Below are positions 15,728 through 23,374 of a DNA stretch of 64,000 nt, in pieces. Under the pieces are notes generated by a model, which worked only from the letters and a program-made list of their open reading frames with translations, ran no database searches and was not told the origin of the DNA. Position 1 is the first letter of the stretch. Each line of letters begins with the position of its first letter. Both the position numbers and the translations under genes were made by a program. Source of the stretch: Novosphingopyxis sp965218915 (GTDB lineage Bacteria; Pseudomonadota; Alphaproteobacteria; Sphingomonadales; Sphingomonadaceae); assembly GCF_965218915.1 (NCBI RefSeq), contig NZ_OZ244708.1:1-64000 (forward strand), written 5' to 3'.

Positions 15728-16435
15728 ATGCTGCTGATTTGCCCCTCCTGTAATACGCGCTACGTCGTGCCCGATGCCGCGATCGGTCCGACTGGGCGAC
15801 AGGTGCGCTGCGCCTCGTGCAAGCATAGCTGGTATCAGCAGGCGCCCGAGCCCGATCCGGCCGATGGCGAGGAAGCGGCGTCGATGCCCGCAACCGCTTT
15901 TTCTTCGCGCATTCCCATCGAAGAACCCGCTCCGCCACCGATCACCCCGGCCCGTTATGGCGATCGTGACGATACCCGCCGCAGCAGCTTCGCGCATGAA
16001 CCGCCATTCCGGCCGCGGCGCAATCCGGCGAGGCTTTGGACGATCGCGGCGGTGGTCTTTGCCCTGCTCATCGGTGCGGCGGGCACCGCAATCTGGCAAT
16101 CGGGAATGTTCGAGGAAGGGATGGGCTTTGCAGCTGATCAGCCCGCACTGGAAATCGTGCTCGACCGACAACAGGATCGACAGACGCTCACCGACGGTAC
16201 CGAATATTTCGCGGCATCCGGCACCATCATCAACAGCAGCGCAATCGAACAGCGCGTGCCGCCTCTGCTGGTGGTGCTGAAAGACGCGCAAGGACGTGCC
16301 GTCTTCAGCTGGACTATGAAACCGCCGGTTCGATCTCTGGCGCCAGGTGGAAAGGCCGAGTTCAACGAAGCCAAGCTCGACGTACCGCGCGCGGCTACCG
16401 AACTCGAAATTGGCTGGGCACGCGAAGCGAGCTAA
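15728..16435 (+). CDS. MJ0042-type zinc-ribbon membrane protein
   Basis: 235 residues. An N-terminal zinc ribbon with C5-P-S-C8 and C28-A-S-C31 is followed by a Pro-rich linker (about 36-100), one TM helix (about 102-123) and a C-terminal domain of about 105 residues (predicted beta-rich) like the DUF3426 domain that follows such ribbons. The protein is probably inner-membrane anchored with the ribbon in the cytoplasm. Function is not established. It lies divergent from ftsE, as in other sphingomonads. Confidence 0.8.
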   Translation: MLLICPSCNTRYVVPDAAIGPTGRQVRCASCKHSWYQQAPEPDPADGEEAASMPATAFSSRIPIEEPAPPPITPARYGDRDDTRRSSFAHEPPFRPRRNPARLWTIAAVVFALLIGAAGTAIWQSGMFEEGMGFAADQPALEIVLDRQQDRQTLTDGTEYFAASGTIINSSAIEQRVPPLLVVLKDAQGRAVFSWTMKPPVRSLAPGGKAEFNEAKLDVPRAATELEIGWAREAS

Positions 16436-16469
16436 ACGAATTCGGTCGATTTTTTTGCGATTACATCTT

Positions 16470-16580
16470 TTGCAAACCCGGTCCGATGAACATCTCATCC
16501 CTCGTCATGCTTAGCGAAAGCTGGTATCTCCAATGGCGGAGCATCCCCCGAGACCCGCGTAAAGAGGGATGGGTTTGCAA
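16470..16580. repeat. Inverted repeat in the region before tRNA-Leu
   Basis: TTGCAAACCC (16470-16479) and GGGTTTGCAA (16571-16580) are perfect inverted arms about 90 bp apart, with partly matching ATCCCTC/GAGGGAT segments just inside. It may be a decayed member of the local palindromic repeats. The remaining bases up to the tRNA promoter show nothing else. Confidence 0.5.
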
Positions 16581-16638
16581 GCTATACAAACGCCATTATT
16601 TAGATTTTTCGCACGATCGAGGTCAAGGACCTTACAGG

Positions 16639-16667
16639 TTGCGCGCCCAAAACCGCTTTGCTAGGGC
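16639..16667 (+). promoter_or_regulatory. Possible promoter of tRNA-Leu
   Basis: TTGCGC (16639-16644) and TAGGGC (16662-16667) with a 17-bp spacer, 24 bp before the mature tRNA 5' end. The spacing is right; the hexamers only partly match the consensus. Confidence 0.35.
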
Positions 16668-16690
16668 ACCCGCCTACCTGCAGGCGGCGT

Positions 16691-16776
16691 GCGGTCGTGG
16701 CGGAATGGTAGACGCGCAACGTTGAGGTCGTTGTGGCCGAAAGGCCGTGGAAGTTCGAGTCTTCTCGACCGCACCA
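16691..16776 (+). tRNA. tRNA-Leu, anticodon GAG, CCA encoded
   Basis: Acceptor arms GCGGTCG (16691-16697) and CGACCGC (16766-16772) pair fully and are followed by ACCA. The anticodon arm CAACG-TTGAGGT-CGTTG places GAG at positions 34-36. A long variable arm (TGGCCGAAAGGCCGTGG region) marks a class II tRNA, as expected for Leu. The T arm contains GTTCGAGTC. It reads CUC and CUU codons. Confidence 0.95.
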
Positions 16777-16853
16777 ATTTTAGCGAGCCGCCGCATTCGC
16801 GCTTGTACCTGTAGCCCAGAGTTGCGTTGCGCGACTTCGGTATTGAAACCTCG

Positions 16854-17756
16854 CTATAAATTTCCCCCGCTAAGACGCTGGCATAACATATCGAGCTGAT
16901 CCAGACTGCCATAGCGAATAACCATCCGGCCTGCCGCGCCCTCGCTTTGGATTGCGACATCGAGCCCCAATAGGTCGCCCAACTGTATTTCGAGCGTTCG
17001 AATATCGGGGTCGCTGCCATGCGGATAGGGTTTCGACCGGCGGGGGGCGGTTTGATCCCCATTTCTCGATCGTCGCACTATGCGCTCGACATCGCGAACG
17101 GTCAGTCCGTCTCGTTCGATCCTCAGCGCCAGCTCTTCGGCATCGTCATGGCCGATCAGGGCGCGCGCATGGCCCATTTGCAGACGGTTCTCAAGCATCA
17201 TCGCGCGCACCGGCGCCGGCAAGTCGAGCAAGCGCATCAGATTGGCGACATGGCTGCGAGACTTGTCGACCAGGGCCGCCAGCGCCTTTTGACTGTGGCC
17301 AAACTCCTCGGTGAGCCGATGATAGGCCTCCGCCTCTTCGATCGGATTGAGATCCTCGCGTTGGACGTTCTCGATCAGCGCGATCTCGAGCGCCTCTCCA
17401 TCTGCGAAGTCGCGGACGATGGCGGGTATCTCATGGAGCGATGCCCGTTGCGCTGCCCGCCAGCGTCGCTCGCCCGCGACGATTTGATAGCCCTTTCCGC
17501 CAGGCGCGGGTCGCACCACGATCGGCTGGATAATCCCGCGCTGTCGAATGCTTTGCGCGAGCTCATCCAACGCGCCCTGTGCGAAGTGCCGACGCGGCTG
17601 ATCGGGATGCGGAGCTAATTGTGCGATCGGCACCATCCGGATGGTGCGATGGTCGGACGCCGCGGGCTGCGTCGTCGGACGATCGCGAATGGCATCGCCC
17701 AGCAGGCTGTCGAGCCCGCGGCCAAGCCCGCGCTTTTTTTCGCTGCCCGCGCTCAT
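16854..17756 (-). CDS. parB: Chromosome partitioning protein ParB
   Basis: 300 residues. The N-terminal R-G-L-G-R-G-L-D-S-L-L-G block (9-20) is typical of chromosomal ParB. The CTP-binding motif G-E-R-R-W-R-A is at 95-101, followed by I-E-N-V-Q-R-E-D-L-N-P-I-E-E-A (128-142) and the parS-binding helix-turn-helix (about 154-175); a C-terminal dimerisation segment closes the protein. It loads on parS as a CTP-dependent clamp and is moved by ParA. Its ATG overlaps the parA stop by 4 bp. Three parS sites lie 0.8-3.2 kb upstream. A mipZ gene, whose product binds ParB in relatives, is in the same window. Confidence 0.96.
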   Translation of the reverse strand: MSAGSEKKRGLGRGLDSLLGDAIRDRPTTQPAASDHRTIRMVPIAQLAPHPDQPRRHFAQGALDELAQSIRQRGIIQPIVVRPAPGGKGYQIVAGERRWRAAQRASLHEIPAIVRDFADGEALEIALIENVQREDLNPIEEAEAYHRLTEEFGHSQKALAALVDKSRSHVANLMRLLDLPAPVRAMMLENRLQMGHARALIGHDDAEELALRIERDGLTVRDVERIVRRSRNGDQTAPRRSKPYPHGSDPDIRTLEIQLGDLLGLDVAIQSEGAAGRMVIRYGSLDQLDMLCQRLSGGNL

Positions 17757-18529
17757 GCCGCTATCTCCTCTGTGGGTAAACGGTCGATCAGCTCACGCGC
17801 CAGATCGATATACGCCGCCGATCCGGCACAACGATGGTCATAGATGAGCGCGGGCAAGCCATGGCTCGGCGCTTCGGAAAGGCGTACATTGCGCGGTATG
17901 ACCGTATCGAACACGATCGGGCCGAGGACCGATCGAACGTCGTCGGAGACCTGATCGGTCAGCCGGTTCCGCCGATCATACATAGTAAGTGCAACCCCGA
18001 GGATCGAAAGGTCTCCGTTGAATCTGGTGCGCACACGCTCGACGGTTTGTAAAAGTTGGCTTAGTCCTTCGAGCGCAAAAAACTCGCATTGAAGCGGCAC
18101 CAACACGGAGGCGGCGGCAACGAGCGCGTTGACCGTCAGCAATCCGAGCGACGGCGGACAATCGATCAGGCACATGTCGAAACCGGTGGCGTTTTCCACC
18201 TGATCGCGCAATGCATTCGATCGGCGATCTCGATTGACCAGCTCGATTTCCGCTCCTGAAAGATCTACCGTGGCCGGCACGATCGATAGGCCGGGCACTC
18301 CCGTTTCCCTCGTGCAATGATGAAGCGACGCTTCGCCGATGAGAAGCTCATAACTGGTCCAATCGCGCTGATCACGGCTCACGCCCAGACCCGTCGAGGC
18401 ATTTCCTTGGGGATCGAGATCAACCAAGAGCACCCGTAATCCCGTAGCGGCCAATGCGGTCGCCAGATTAATCGCCGTCGTTGTCTTGCCAACCCCGCCT
18501 TTTTGGTTCGCGATTGCGATGGTAATCAT
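17753..18529 (-). CDS. parA: Chromosome partitioning ATPase ParA
   Basis: 258 residues from the ATG at 18529, giving the standard ParA N-terminus; the longer reading would overlap most of the rsmG 3' end. Deviant Walker A K-G-G-V-G-K-T-T at 10-17, followed by D-L-D-P-Q-G-N-A-S-T-G-L-G-V and the Walker B-like region C-L-I-D-C-P-P-S-L-G. It binds DNA non-specifically in the ATP state and drives segregation of ParB-parS complexes. ATGA overlaps couple it to both rsmG and parB. Confidence 0.96.
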   Translation of the reverse strand: MITIAIANQKGGVGKTTTAINLATALAATGLRVLLVDLDPQGNASTGLGVSRDQRDWTSYELLIGEASLHHCTRETGVPGLSIVPATVDLSGAEIELVNRDRRSNALRDQVENATGFDMCLIDCPPSLGLLTVNALVAAASVLVPLQCEFFALEGLSQLLQTVERVRTRFNGDLSILGVALTMYDRRNRLTDQVSDDVRSVLGPIVFDTVIPRNVRLSEAPSHGLPALIYDHRCAGSAAYIDLARELIDRLPTEEIAA

Positions 18530-19149
18530 GCAGCACCTTCTCCAACCAAAATAACGGCTTGCTGTTCGGTGATGCTTCGTTCCACGTGGAACATGGCCTT
18601 GTGTCGCCTCGGAAGTTCCTGCCATTCCTTAACACCTTTGGCTCCCCGTGGAAGTATCCAGCGTGTCGCAGAGTTCGAAAAAGGTCGCGCCAAGTCGATG
18701 AGATCGCTAAGTGGCGCAAAAGCTCGAGCGATGATCGCACTAACGGCGAATGGCTCGACGGTTTTCAGATCATGACAAATGACCGAAACGTTTTTAAGGC
18801 CCAATTCTCCGGTCGCGTTTGTTAGAAACGCGCAACGACGCTTCCTCGATTCGACTAGCTTGAAAGCGCGGTCCCGAACAATCGCCAATACCAACCCGGG
18901 CAATCCCGGACCACTGCCGAGATCGATGACCGGAGCGCCGCTCGGCGTATCCGATCTCAAATAATCCACTAGCTGTATGCTATCCACGATATGTCGCGCC
19001 CAAATTCGATCGACCGTCGAGCGTGCAATTAGGTTTTGACGCTGGTTTTCGCCCAGTAGCAGCGCAATATACCGCTCTATGCTCACCAATGTTTCATGTG
19101 GAACATCACCGCGGGCGGCGATCCAAGCTTTGGCTTCATCCTCGGTCAA
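18526..19149 (-). CDS. rsmG: 16S rRNA (guanine527-N7)-methyltransferase
   Basis: 207 residues with the RsmG Rossmann fold: N-L-I-A-R-S-T-V-D-R-I-W-A-R-H-I-V-D-S near 39-57, SAM loop D-L-G-S-G-P-G-L-P-G-L (76-86), and A-R-A-F-A-P-L in the catalytic half. It methylates G527 of 16S rRNA. Two parS-like sites lie inside the coding region: one near the C-terminus encodes M-F-H-V-E-R, one near the N-terminus encodes V-P-H-E-T. The gene is coupled by ATGA to mnmG upstream and parA downstream. Confidence 0.94.
   Translation of the reverse strand: MTEDEAKAWIAARGDVPHETLVSIERYIALLLGENQRQNLIARSTVDRIWARHIVDSIQLVDYLRSDTPSGAPVIDLGSGPGLPGLVLAIVRDRAFKLVESRKRRCAFLTNATGELGLKNVSVICHDLKTVEPFAVSAIIARAFAPLSDLIDLARPFSNSATRWILPRGAKGVKEWQELPRRHKAMFHVERSITEQQAVILVGEGAA
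18578..18593. promoter_or_regulatory. parS: parS site 1 (inside rsmG)
   Basis: CGTTCCACGTGGAACA; the inner GTTCCACGTGGAAC is a perfect 14-bp palindrome of the ParB-site type. About 50 bp upstream of the parA start codon, within the rsmG 3' coding sequence. Confidence 0.9.
19090..19105. promoter_or_regulatory. parS: parS site 2 (inside rsmG, near its start)
   Basis: TGTTTCATGTGGAACA differs from a symmetric parS palindrome by few bases and lies about 500 bp from site 1 in the rsmG 5' coding region. Likely a weaker ParB site. Confidence 0.75.
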
Positions 19150-20912
19150 ACGCCCACCATGCGGCGGCGCGAAGCGATCAAAATTGCCGACAGGGCTGCC
19201 GGCGTAATCCCGCGAACGCGACTTGCTTCGCCTAAATCGTCAGGCCGCGCCGCTGCCAGTCGTTCAACCATTTCGTTCGATAGCCCCGCCACCGTTCGGT
19301 AATCGAGCTCTGGCGAAAGCGCTACATTCTGGTTTGCCCTAAGGTCACGCAATTCTGCCTCTTGGCGGGCAACATATGGTTCATAGAGAATATCCTGGCT
19401 TATCTCATCGAGTAGATCCGTATCTTCCTTAGCATGCAAAATGGACTGTTTGATTTCCTTCGTCGTCATGATTTCATTAAAGCGTGAGGTGAAAGAAACC
19501 TTCTTCGCTGCACGTTCTACGAACCATTTTTTGCGATGCTTGCTGATGCATCCGGATGTGATGGCGAGCGGGGTGAGGCGAGTCCAAGCATTGTCCGCGC
19601 GGAGCCGCAATCGATATTCGGCCCGTGCCGTCAGCATACGATAGGGCTCGGTCACGCCCTGCAGAACCAGATCGTCGATCATCACCCCGATATAGCTGTT
19701 CGTACGGTCCAGCGCCGGGCGCGGCTTGCGGTCAAGATCGCAAGCCGCCGCCAAGCCCGCGACGAGCCCTTGCGCCGCGGCTTCCTCATAACCGGTGGTC
19801 CCGTTGATCTGGCCGGCACAATAAAGCCCGGGAATTGCCCGTAATTGCAATCCATGATCGAGCGCGCGGGGATCGATATGATCATATTCGACAGCATAGC
19901 CTGGTACGGCCATCTCGACCCTTCCGAGCCCCCTGATGCTGCGCAACATTTTCTGCTGTATGGCGACGGGAAGCGATGTGCTGATCCCGTTGGGATAGAT
20001 GAGATGGCTGTTTAGCCCCTCTGGCTCGAGAAAAATCTGATGGCCGTCACGATCTCCGAAACGATGAATCTTATCTTCAATGGATGGGCAATAGCGCGGC
20101 CCTGCCCCAGTGATGCCCCCGCCATAGAGCGGAGAGCGGGCTAAATTCGATCGGATGATATCGTGAGTCCGAGAATTGGTCCGTGTGATCGCGCAAAACA
20201 ATTGCGGTAGTTGGCGGTGCCGACTCATGGGTGACATAGTCCAGTGGTCGCCGTCGCTCGGCTGCTGCTCCAGCGCTCCCCAGTCGATCGTACGGCCGTC
20301 AAGGCGCGGCGGCGTACCGGTCTTGAGCCTTGCCATGGGTAGGGCGACATCGCGCATTTGCTCGGCAAGACGATGCGCGCTGCGTTCATCGATACGACCG
20401 CCCTCGAAACGTTCCTCACCGCGAAACAGCCGCGCACCCAAAAAGGTGCCCGTCGCTAGAATAGCCGCGCTTGCCGTTATCGCGCTTTCATCGGCTAGGA
20501 GCAGTCCGGCGACGCGGCCGCCTCGCAAATCCAATGCGGTCGCCTCGCCAGAAACGACTGTTATGTTCGTTTCTGCTGCAATCATATGGTTGACGGTCGA
20601 TCGAAAAAGCGTTCGATCCGCTTGGACACGTGGCCCGCGGACAGCAGCGCCCTTGCTACGATTGAGCATTCGGTAGTGGATTGCCGCCTTGTCGGCCGCT
20701 CGTGCGATTAAACCGTCAAACGCGTCGACCTCCCGGATCAGATGGCCCTTGCCGAGTCCTCCTATGGCAGGATTGCACGACATTGCCCCGATCATAGCGG
20801 GATCGAGTGTCACGAGCGCAACCTTCTTGCCCATGCGGGCAGCGGCTGCAGCAGCCTCGCATCCAGCATGACCACCGCCTACGACTATGATGTCAAATGA
20901 TCGGCTCATCAT
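19146..20912 (-). CDS. mnmG: tRNA uridine 5-carboxymethylaminomethyl modification enzyme MnmG
   Basis: 588 residues, somewhat shorter than the usual 610-630. FAD-binding V-G-G-G-H-A-G-C-E-A-A (11-21), R-G-P-R-V-Q-A-D-R in the first third, and the C-terminal helical tRNA/MnmE-binding region with G-L-S-N-E-M-V and R-V-R-G-I-T-P-A-A. With MnmE it modifies U34 of tRNAs reading NNA/NNG codons. The ATG-ATG pair leaves the start uncertain by one codon. Part of the mnmE-mnmG-rsmG-parA-parB cluster; a parS site lies 42 bp upstream. Confidence 0.95.
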   Translation of the reverse strand: MMSRSFDIIVVGGGHAGCEAAAAAARMGKKVALVTLDPAMIGAMSCNPAIGGLGKGHLIREVDAFDGLIARAADKAAIHYRMLNRSKGAAVRGPRVQADRTLFRSTVNHMIAAETNITVVSGEATALDLRGGRVAGLLLADESAITASAAILATGTFLGARLFRGEERFEGGRIDERSAHRLAEQMRDVALPMARLKTGTPPRLDGRTIDWGALEQQPSDGDHWTMSPMSRHRQLPQLFCAITRTNSRTHDIIRSNLARSPLYGGGITGAGPRYCPSIEDKIHRFGDRDGHQIFLEPEGLNSHLIYPNGISTSLPVAIQQKMLRSIRGLGRVEMAVPGYAVEYDHIDPRALDHGLQLRAIPGLYCAGQINGTTGYEEAAAQGLVAGLAAACDLDRKPRPALDRTNSYIGVMIDDLVLQGVTEPYRMLTARAEYRLRLRADNAWTRLTPLAITSGCISKHRKKWFVERAAKKVSFTSRFNEIMTTKEIKQSILHAKEDTDLLDEISQDILYEPYVARQEAELRDLRANQNVALSPELDYRTVAGLSNEMVERLAAARPDDLGEASRVRGITPAALSAILIASRRRMVGV

Positions 20913-20953
20913 GGTTGTCTAGTGAGGGAATTCGACGAGGTCAAAGCGAGCTG

Positions 20954-20969
20954 TGTTTCACGTGAAACA
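20954..20969. promoter_or_regulatory. parS: parS site 3 (mnmE-mnmG gap), perfect palindrome
   Basis: TGTTTCACGTGAAACA is a perfect 16-bp palindrome identical to the classic ParB-binding consensus. It directly abuts the mnmE stop codon and lies 42 bp before mnmG. Confidence 0.95.
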
Positions 20970-22262
20970 TTATTTGCCGATGCAAAATCCGTTGAATATA
21001 TGGTCGAGCATGTCTTCGGTGTGGGTGCGGCCCGTCAGTTCGTCGAACGCCGAACGTGCATATCTTAGCTGCTCCGCTTGGAGCAGCGGATCGGCTAAGC
21101 TTCCGAGTGCCTCCAAGGCAATCGCCGCTTTGGCCAAGGCCGTCCTTTGCCTTTGATTGAGAGCATATGCGTCCGGCGCCGGCAAGATTCTTTCGGCCTC
21201 GTCCACCATGCGCGCTATCAGTCTGGCCAAACCAGAACCGGTATGTGCGGACACGGCCAGCCCAGCGGCCGTCTTGCCGGCGCGGCCAAGATCGGCTTTC
21301 GCATCGATTTCGATGAGCCGGGGATGTTTTGGGCCGTGATTCTCTTCGCCCAACCAAAGGAGAATATCGGACCGTTCGATAGCGTCGCAAGCTCGCTTTA
21401 CTCCCACGGTTTCGACCATATCGTCCGTGGCTTGGCGCAGTCCGGCCGTATCGCTCAGCACAAACGCAATACCGTTCCAAGCCAGCGGAGCCTCGATCAC
21501 ATCGCGCGTCGTACCTGGAATGTCAGAAACAATCGCTGCATCGCGTGCAACCAAAGCGTTAAAAAGGCTAGACTTTCCACTGTTTGGAGGTCCTGCCAGC
21601 ACGACCCTGACACCGTTACGCAGCCGTTCTGCGCATGGTTGAGCTAAATGAGTACGGATATCCGCTCCCAGTGCCATCGCGGCAGCCGGAGGTGCAAGAG
21701 CGTCGGCGGTATAGTGCGCCTCGACGTCGCCTTCGTCCGAAAAATCCAATTCGGCTTCGATCGCAGCCGACGTTACGAGAAGGCGTTCCCGCCACTCTTC
21801 CACTTGCCGAGCAAATCGCCCTCCTGCCATTTCCGCTGCCGCCCGGCGCTGCCATTCGGTTTCGGCCACAAGCAGATCGGACAAGGCCTCCGCCTGGCCA
21901 AGATCGATACGACTGTTGAGAAAGGCCCGCCGTGTGAATTCACCCGCATCCGCCGCGCGAAGCTCTGACATCGTCGCGAGTTCGGCCATGATTGCTGCTA
22001 CAACGGCACGGCCGCCATGAACGTGAAGCTCAGCCACGTCTTCGCCGGTGGCAGTATCAGGGGCACGAAACGCAACGACGAGCGCTCGGTCTAAAAGGCG
22101 TCCGTCCTGAGTTTTCAGGGTGCGATGCGAAAAGCGTCGTAGGGCCGGTACGGAACCAGCAAGTCGCTCCAGGGTGGTTATCGCTCGGGAACCGCTGATC
22201 CGGATGATGGCAATGGCCGCCGGGAGCGCACCGCTCGACATCGCAAAGATGGTATCGGTCAT
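20970..22262 (-). CDS. mnmE: tRNA modification GTPase MnmE
   Basis: 430 residues, normal length. N-terminal tetrahydrofolate-binding domain (A-A-I-A-I-I-R-I-S-G-S at 15-25), central helical domain, and an inserted G domain with G-P-P-N-S-G-K-S-S (224-232) and D-T-A-G-L-R; the extreme C-terminus F-C-I-G-K carries the conserved Cys. With MnmG it forms the enzyme that modifies wobble uridines. The stop codon directly abuts a perfect parS palindrome. 19 bp separate it from the DUF6489 gene upstream. Confidence 0.95.
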   Translation of the reverse strand: MTDTIFAMSSGALPAAIAIIRISGSRAITTLERLAGSVPALRRFSHRTLKTQDGRLLDRALVVAFRAPDTATGEDVAELHVHGGRAVVAAIMAELATMSELRAADAGEFTRRAFLNSRIDLGQAEALSDLLVAETEWQRRAAAEMAGGRFARQVEEWRERLLVTSAAIEAELDFSDEGDVEAHYTADALAPPAAAMALGADIRTHLAQPCAERLRNGVRVVLAGPPNSGKSSLFNALVARDAAIVSDIPGTTRDVIEAPLAWNGIAFVLSDTAGLRQATDDMVETVGVKRACDAIERSDILLWLGEENHGPKHPRLIEIDAKADLGRAGKTAAGLAVSAHTGSGLARLIARMVDEAERILPAPDAYALNQRQRTALAKAAIALEALGSLADPLLQAEQLRYARSAFDELTGRTHTEDMLDHIFNGFCIGK

Positions 22263-22281
22263 AGTCGAATTTTGACGAATA

Positions 22282-22554
22282 TTAATCGGTTTTGGGTTTT
22301 TTCTGCCCGGCCGGGCCTGACTTCATGCCGCTGGCAGCCGCCCCCTCCATAAAGTTTTGAAACAGTTTCAAACCCATTTGTCCCATGGGAGCGACTTGTT
22401 TTGCGAAACTTTCCAGTTGCTCCATATTGGTCACGCCCTTCATGGCTTGCGCGACATTGTCAACGTAGATTTCGTTCGCCTTGGTCACGTCGGGCAGACC
22501 CATGAAGCGGCGCGCTTCCTCCGGAGTACAGTCGATTTCGATGTTCATCTTCAT
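22282..22554 (-). CDS. DUF6489-family small protein
   Basis: 90 residues. It begins M-K-M-N-I-E-I-D-C-T-P-E-E-A-R-R-F-M-G-L-P-D-V, the conserved opening of this sphingomonad family, followed by a helical segment with a Met/Gly-rich stretch and a Lys-rich tail. No catalytic motif and no membrane segment. It is the first gene before mnmE and probably cotranscribed with it; the similarity of its Met-rich helices to polyhydroxyalkanoate-associated proteins is only suggestive. Function unknown. Confidence 0.8.
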   Translation of the reverse strand: MKMNIEIDCTPEEARRFMGLPDVTKANEIYVDNVAQAMKGVTNMEQLESFAKQVAPMGQMGLKLFQNFMEGAAASGMKSGPAGQKKPKTD

Positions 22555-22660
22555 GAAAAAAGCCTCTTCTGTCTTACGGAACGGCTATGAATGCCGCTCG
22601 TTACGCTTGCGATAGATAAGTACGGACGTGCCGTTCGGAAAGAGCAGGAGAATATATCCC

Positions 22661-23359
22661 ATGACCGCCATGCACAACATCGATACCTTGGACGGCAAAA
22701 ACGGGTTCGATTGCTATATTGCAGAGCCTGAGGGAACTCCCGAGGCGGCGATCGTGGTCATTCAGGAAATATTCGGCGTCAATGCCGGCATCCGGCGCAA
22801 AGCCGACAAGCTGGCCGAGGCCGGTTACCTGGCGCTGGCGCCCGATCTGTTCTGGCAGCTCGAACGCGGCATCGAACTGGATCCCGATATTGAGAACGAG
22901 ATGAGCCGAGCGCTGGATCTGATGGAGAAATTCGATCAGGACGCGGGAATACGCGATATCGAAGCGACGATCAAATATGCCCGCGCCGAATTCGGCGTCG
23001 GGAAAGTCGGTGCGGTCGGATATTGCCTCGGCGGGCGCCTCGCTTATATGACCGCGGCGCGCACGGATAGCGATGCCACGGTGGGCTATTATGCCGTCGG
23101 CTTGGACGAATTGCTGGATGAGAAGGACGCGATCGCCAACCCGTTGATGCTCCATATCCCTCAGGAAGACGGTTTCGTTTCCAAAGCGACGCAGGAAGCC
23201 ATGCACAAAGGCCTCGACGATCATCCCAAGGTCACACTGCACGATTATCCAGACATGGACCATGGCTTCGCAACCGAATTCGGCAAACGCCGCGACAAGG
23301 AGAATGCGGCCAAGGCCGACGAGCGGACCGCGGAATTTTTTGCCCAACATCTCGCCTGA
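22661..23359 (+). CDS. Dienelactone hydrolase family protein
   Basis: 232 residues from the ATG at 22661, which has AGGAG about 10 bases upstream. Alpha/beta hydrolase of the dienelactone type: oxyanion-side glutamate E36 in V-I-Q-E-I-F-G-V, nucleophile Cys122 in G-Y-C-L-G-G, then Asp170 (P-Q-E-D-G) and His201 (D-M-D-H-G-F). The Cys nucleophile separates this group from Ser carboxylesterases. No aromatic-degradation neighbours are present, so the natural substrate is open. Divergent from the DUF6489-mnmE run. Confidence 0.9.
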   Translation: MTAMHNIDTLDGKNGFDCYIAEPEGTPEAAIVVIQEIFGVNAGIRRKADKLAEAGYLALAPDLFWQLERGIELDPDIENEMSRALDLMEKFDQDAGIRDIEATIKYARAEFGVGKVGAVGYCLGGRLAYMTAARTDSDATVGYYAVGLDELLDEKDAIANPLMLHIPQEDGFVSKATQEAMHKGLDDHPKVTLHDYPDMDHGFATEFGKRRDKENAAKADERTAEFFAQHLA

Positions 23360-23374
23360 TCGGTAGAAGACGCG

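Noticed and set aside
13986..15938. A single 650-codon minus-strand protein covering ftsX and ftsE
   Set aside because: Its N-terminal half is an out-of-frame reading of ftsE and the zinc-ribbon gene start; only the last 298 codons are FtsX.
16486..16725. Reading frame of 79 codons ahead of and into tRNA-Leu
   Set aside because: It runs through an inverted repeat, the tRNA promoter and the tRNA itself, and resembles no protein family.
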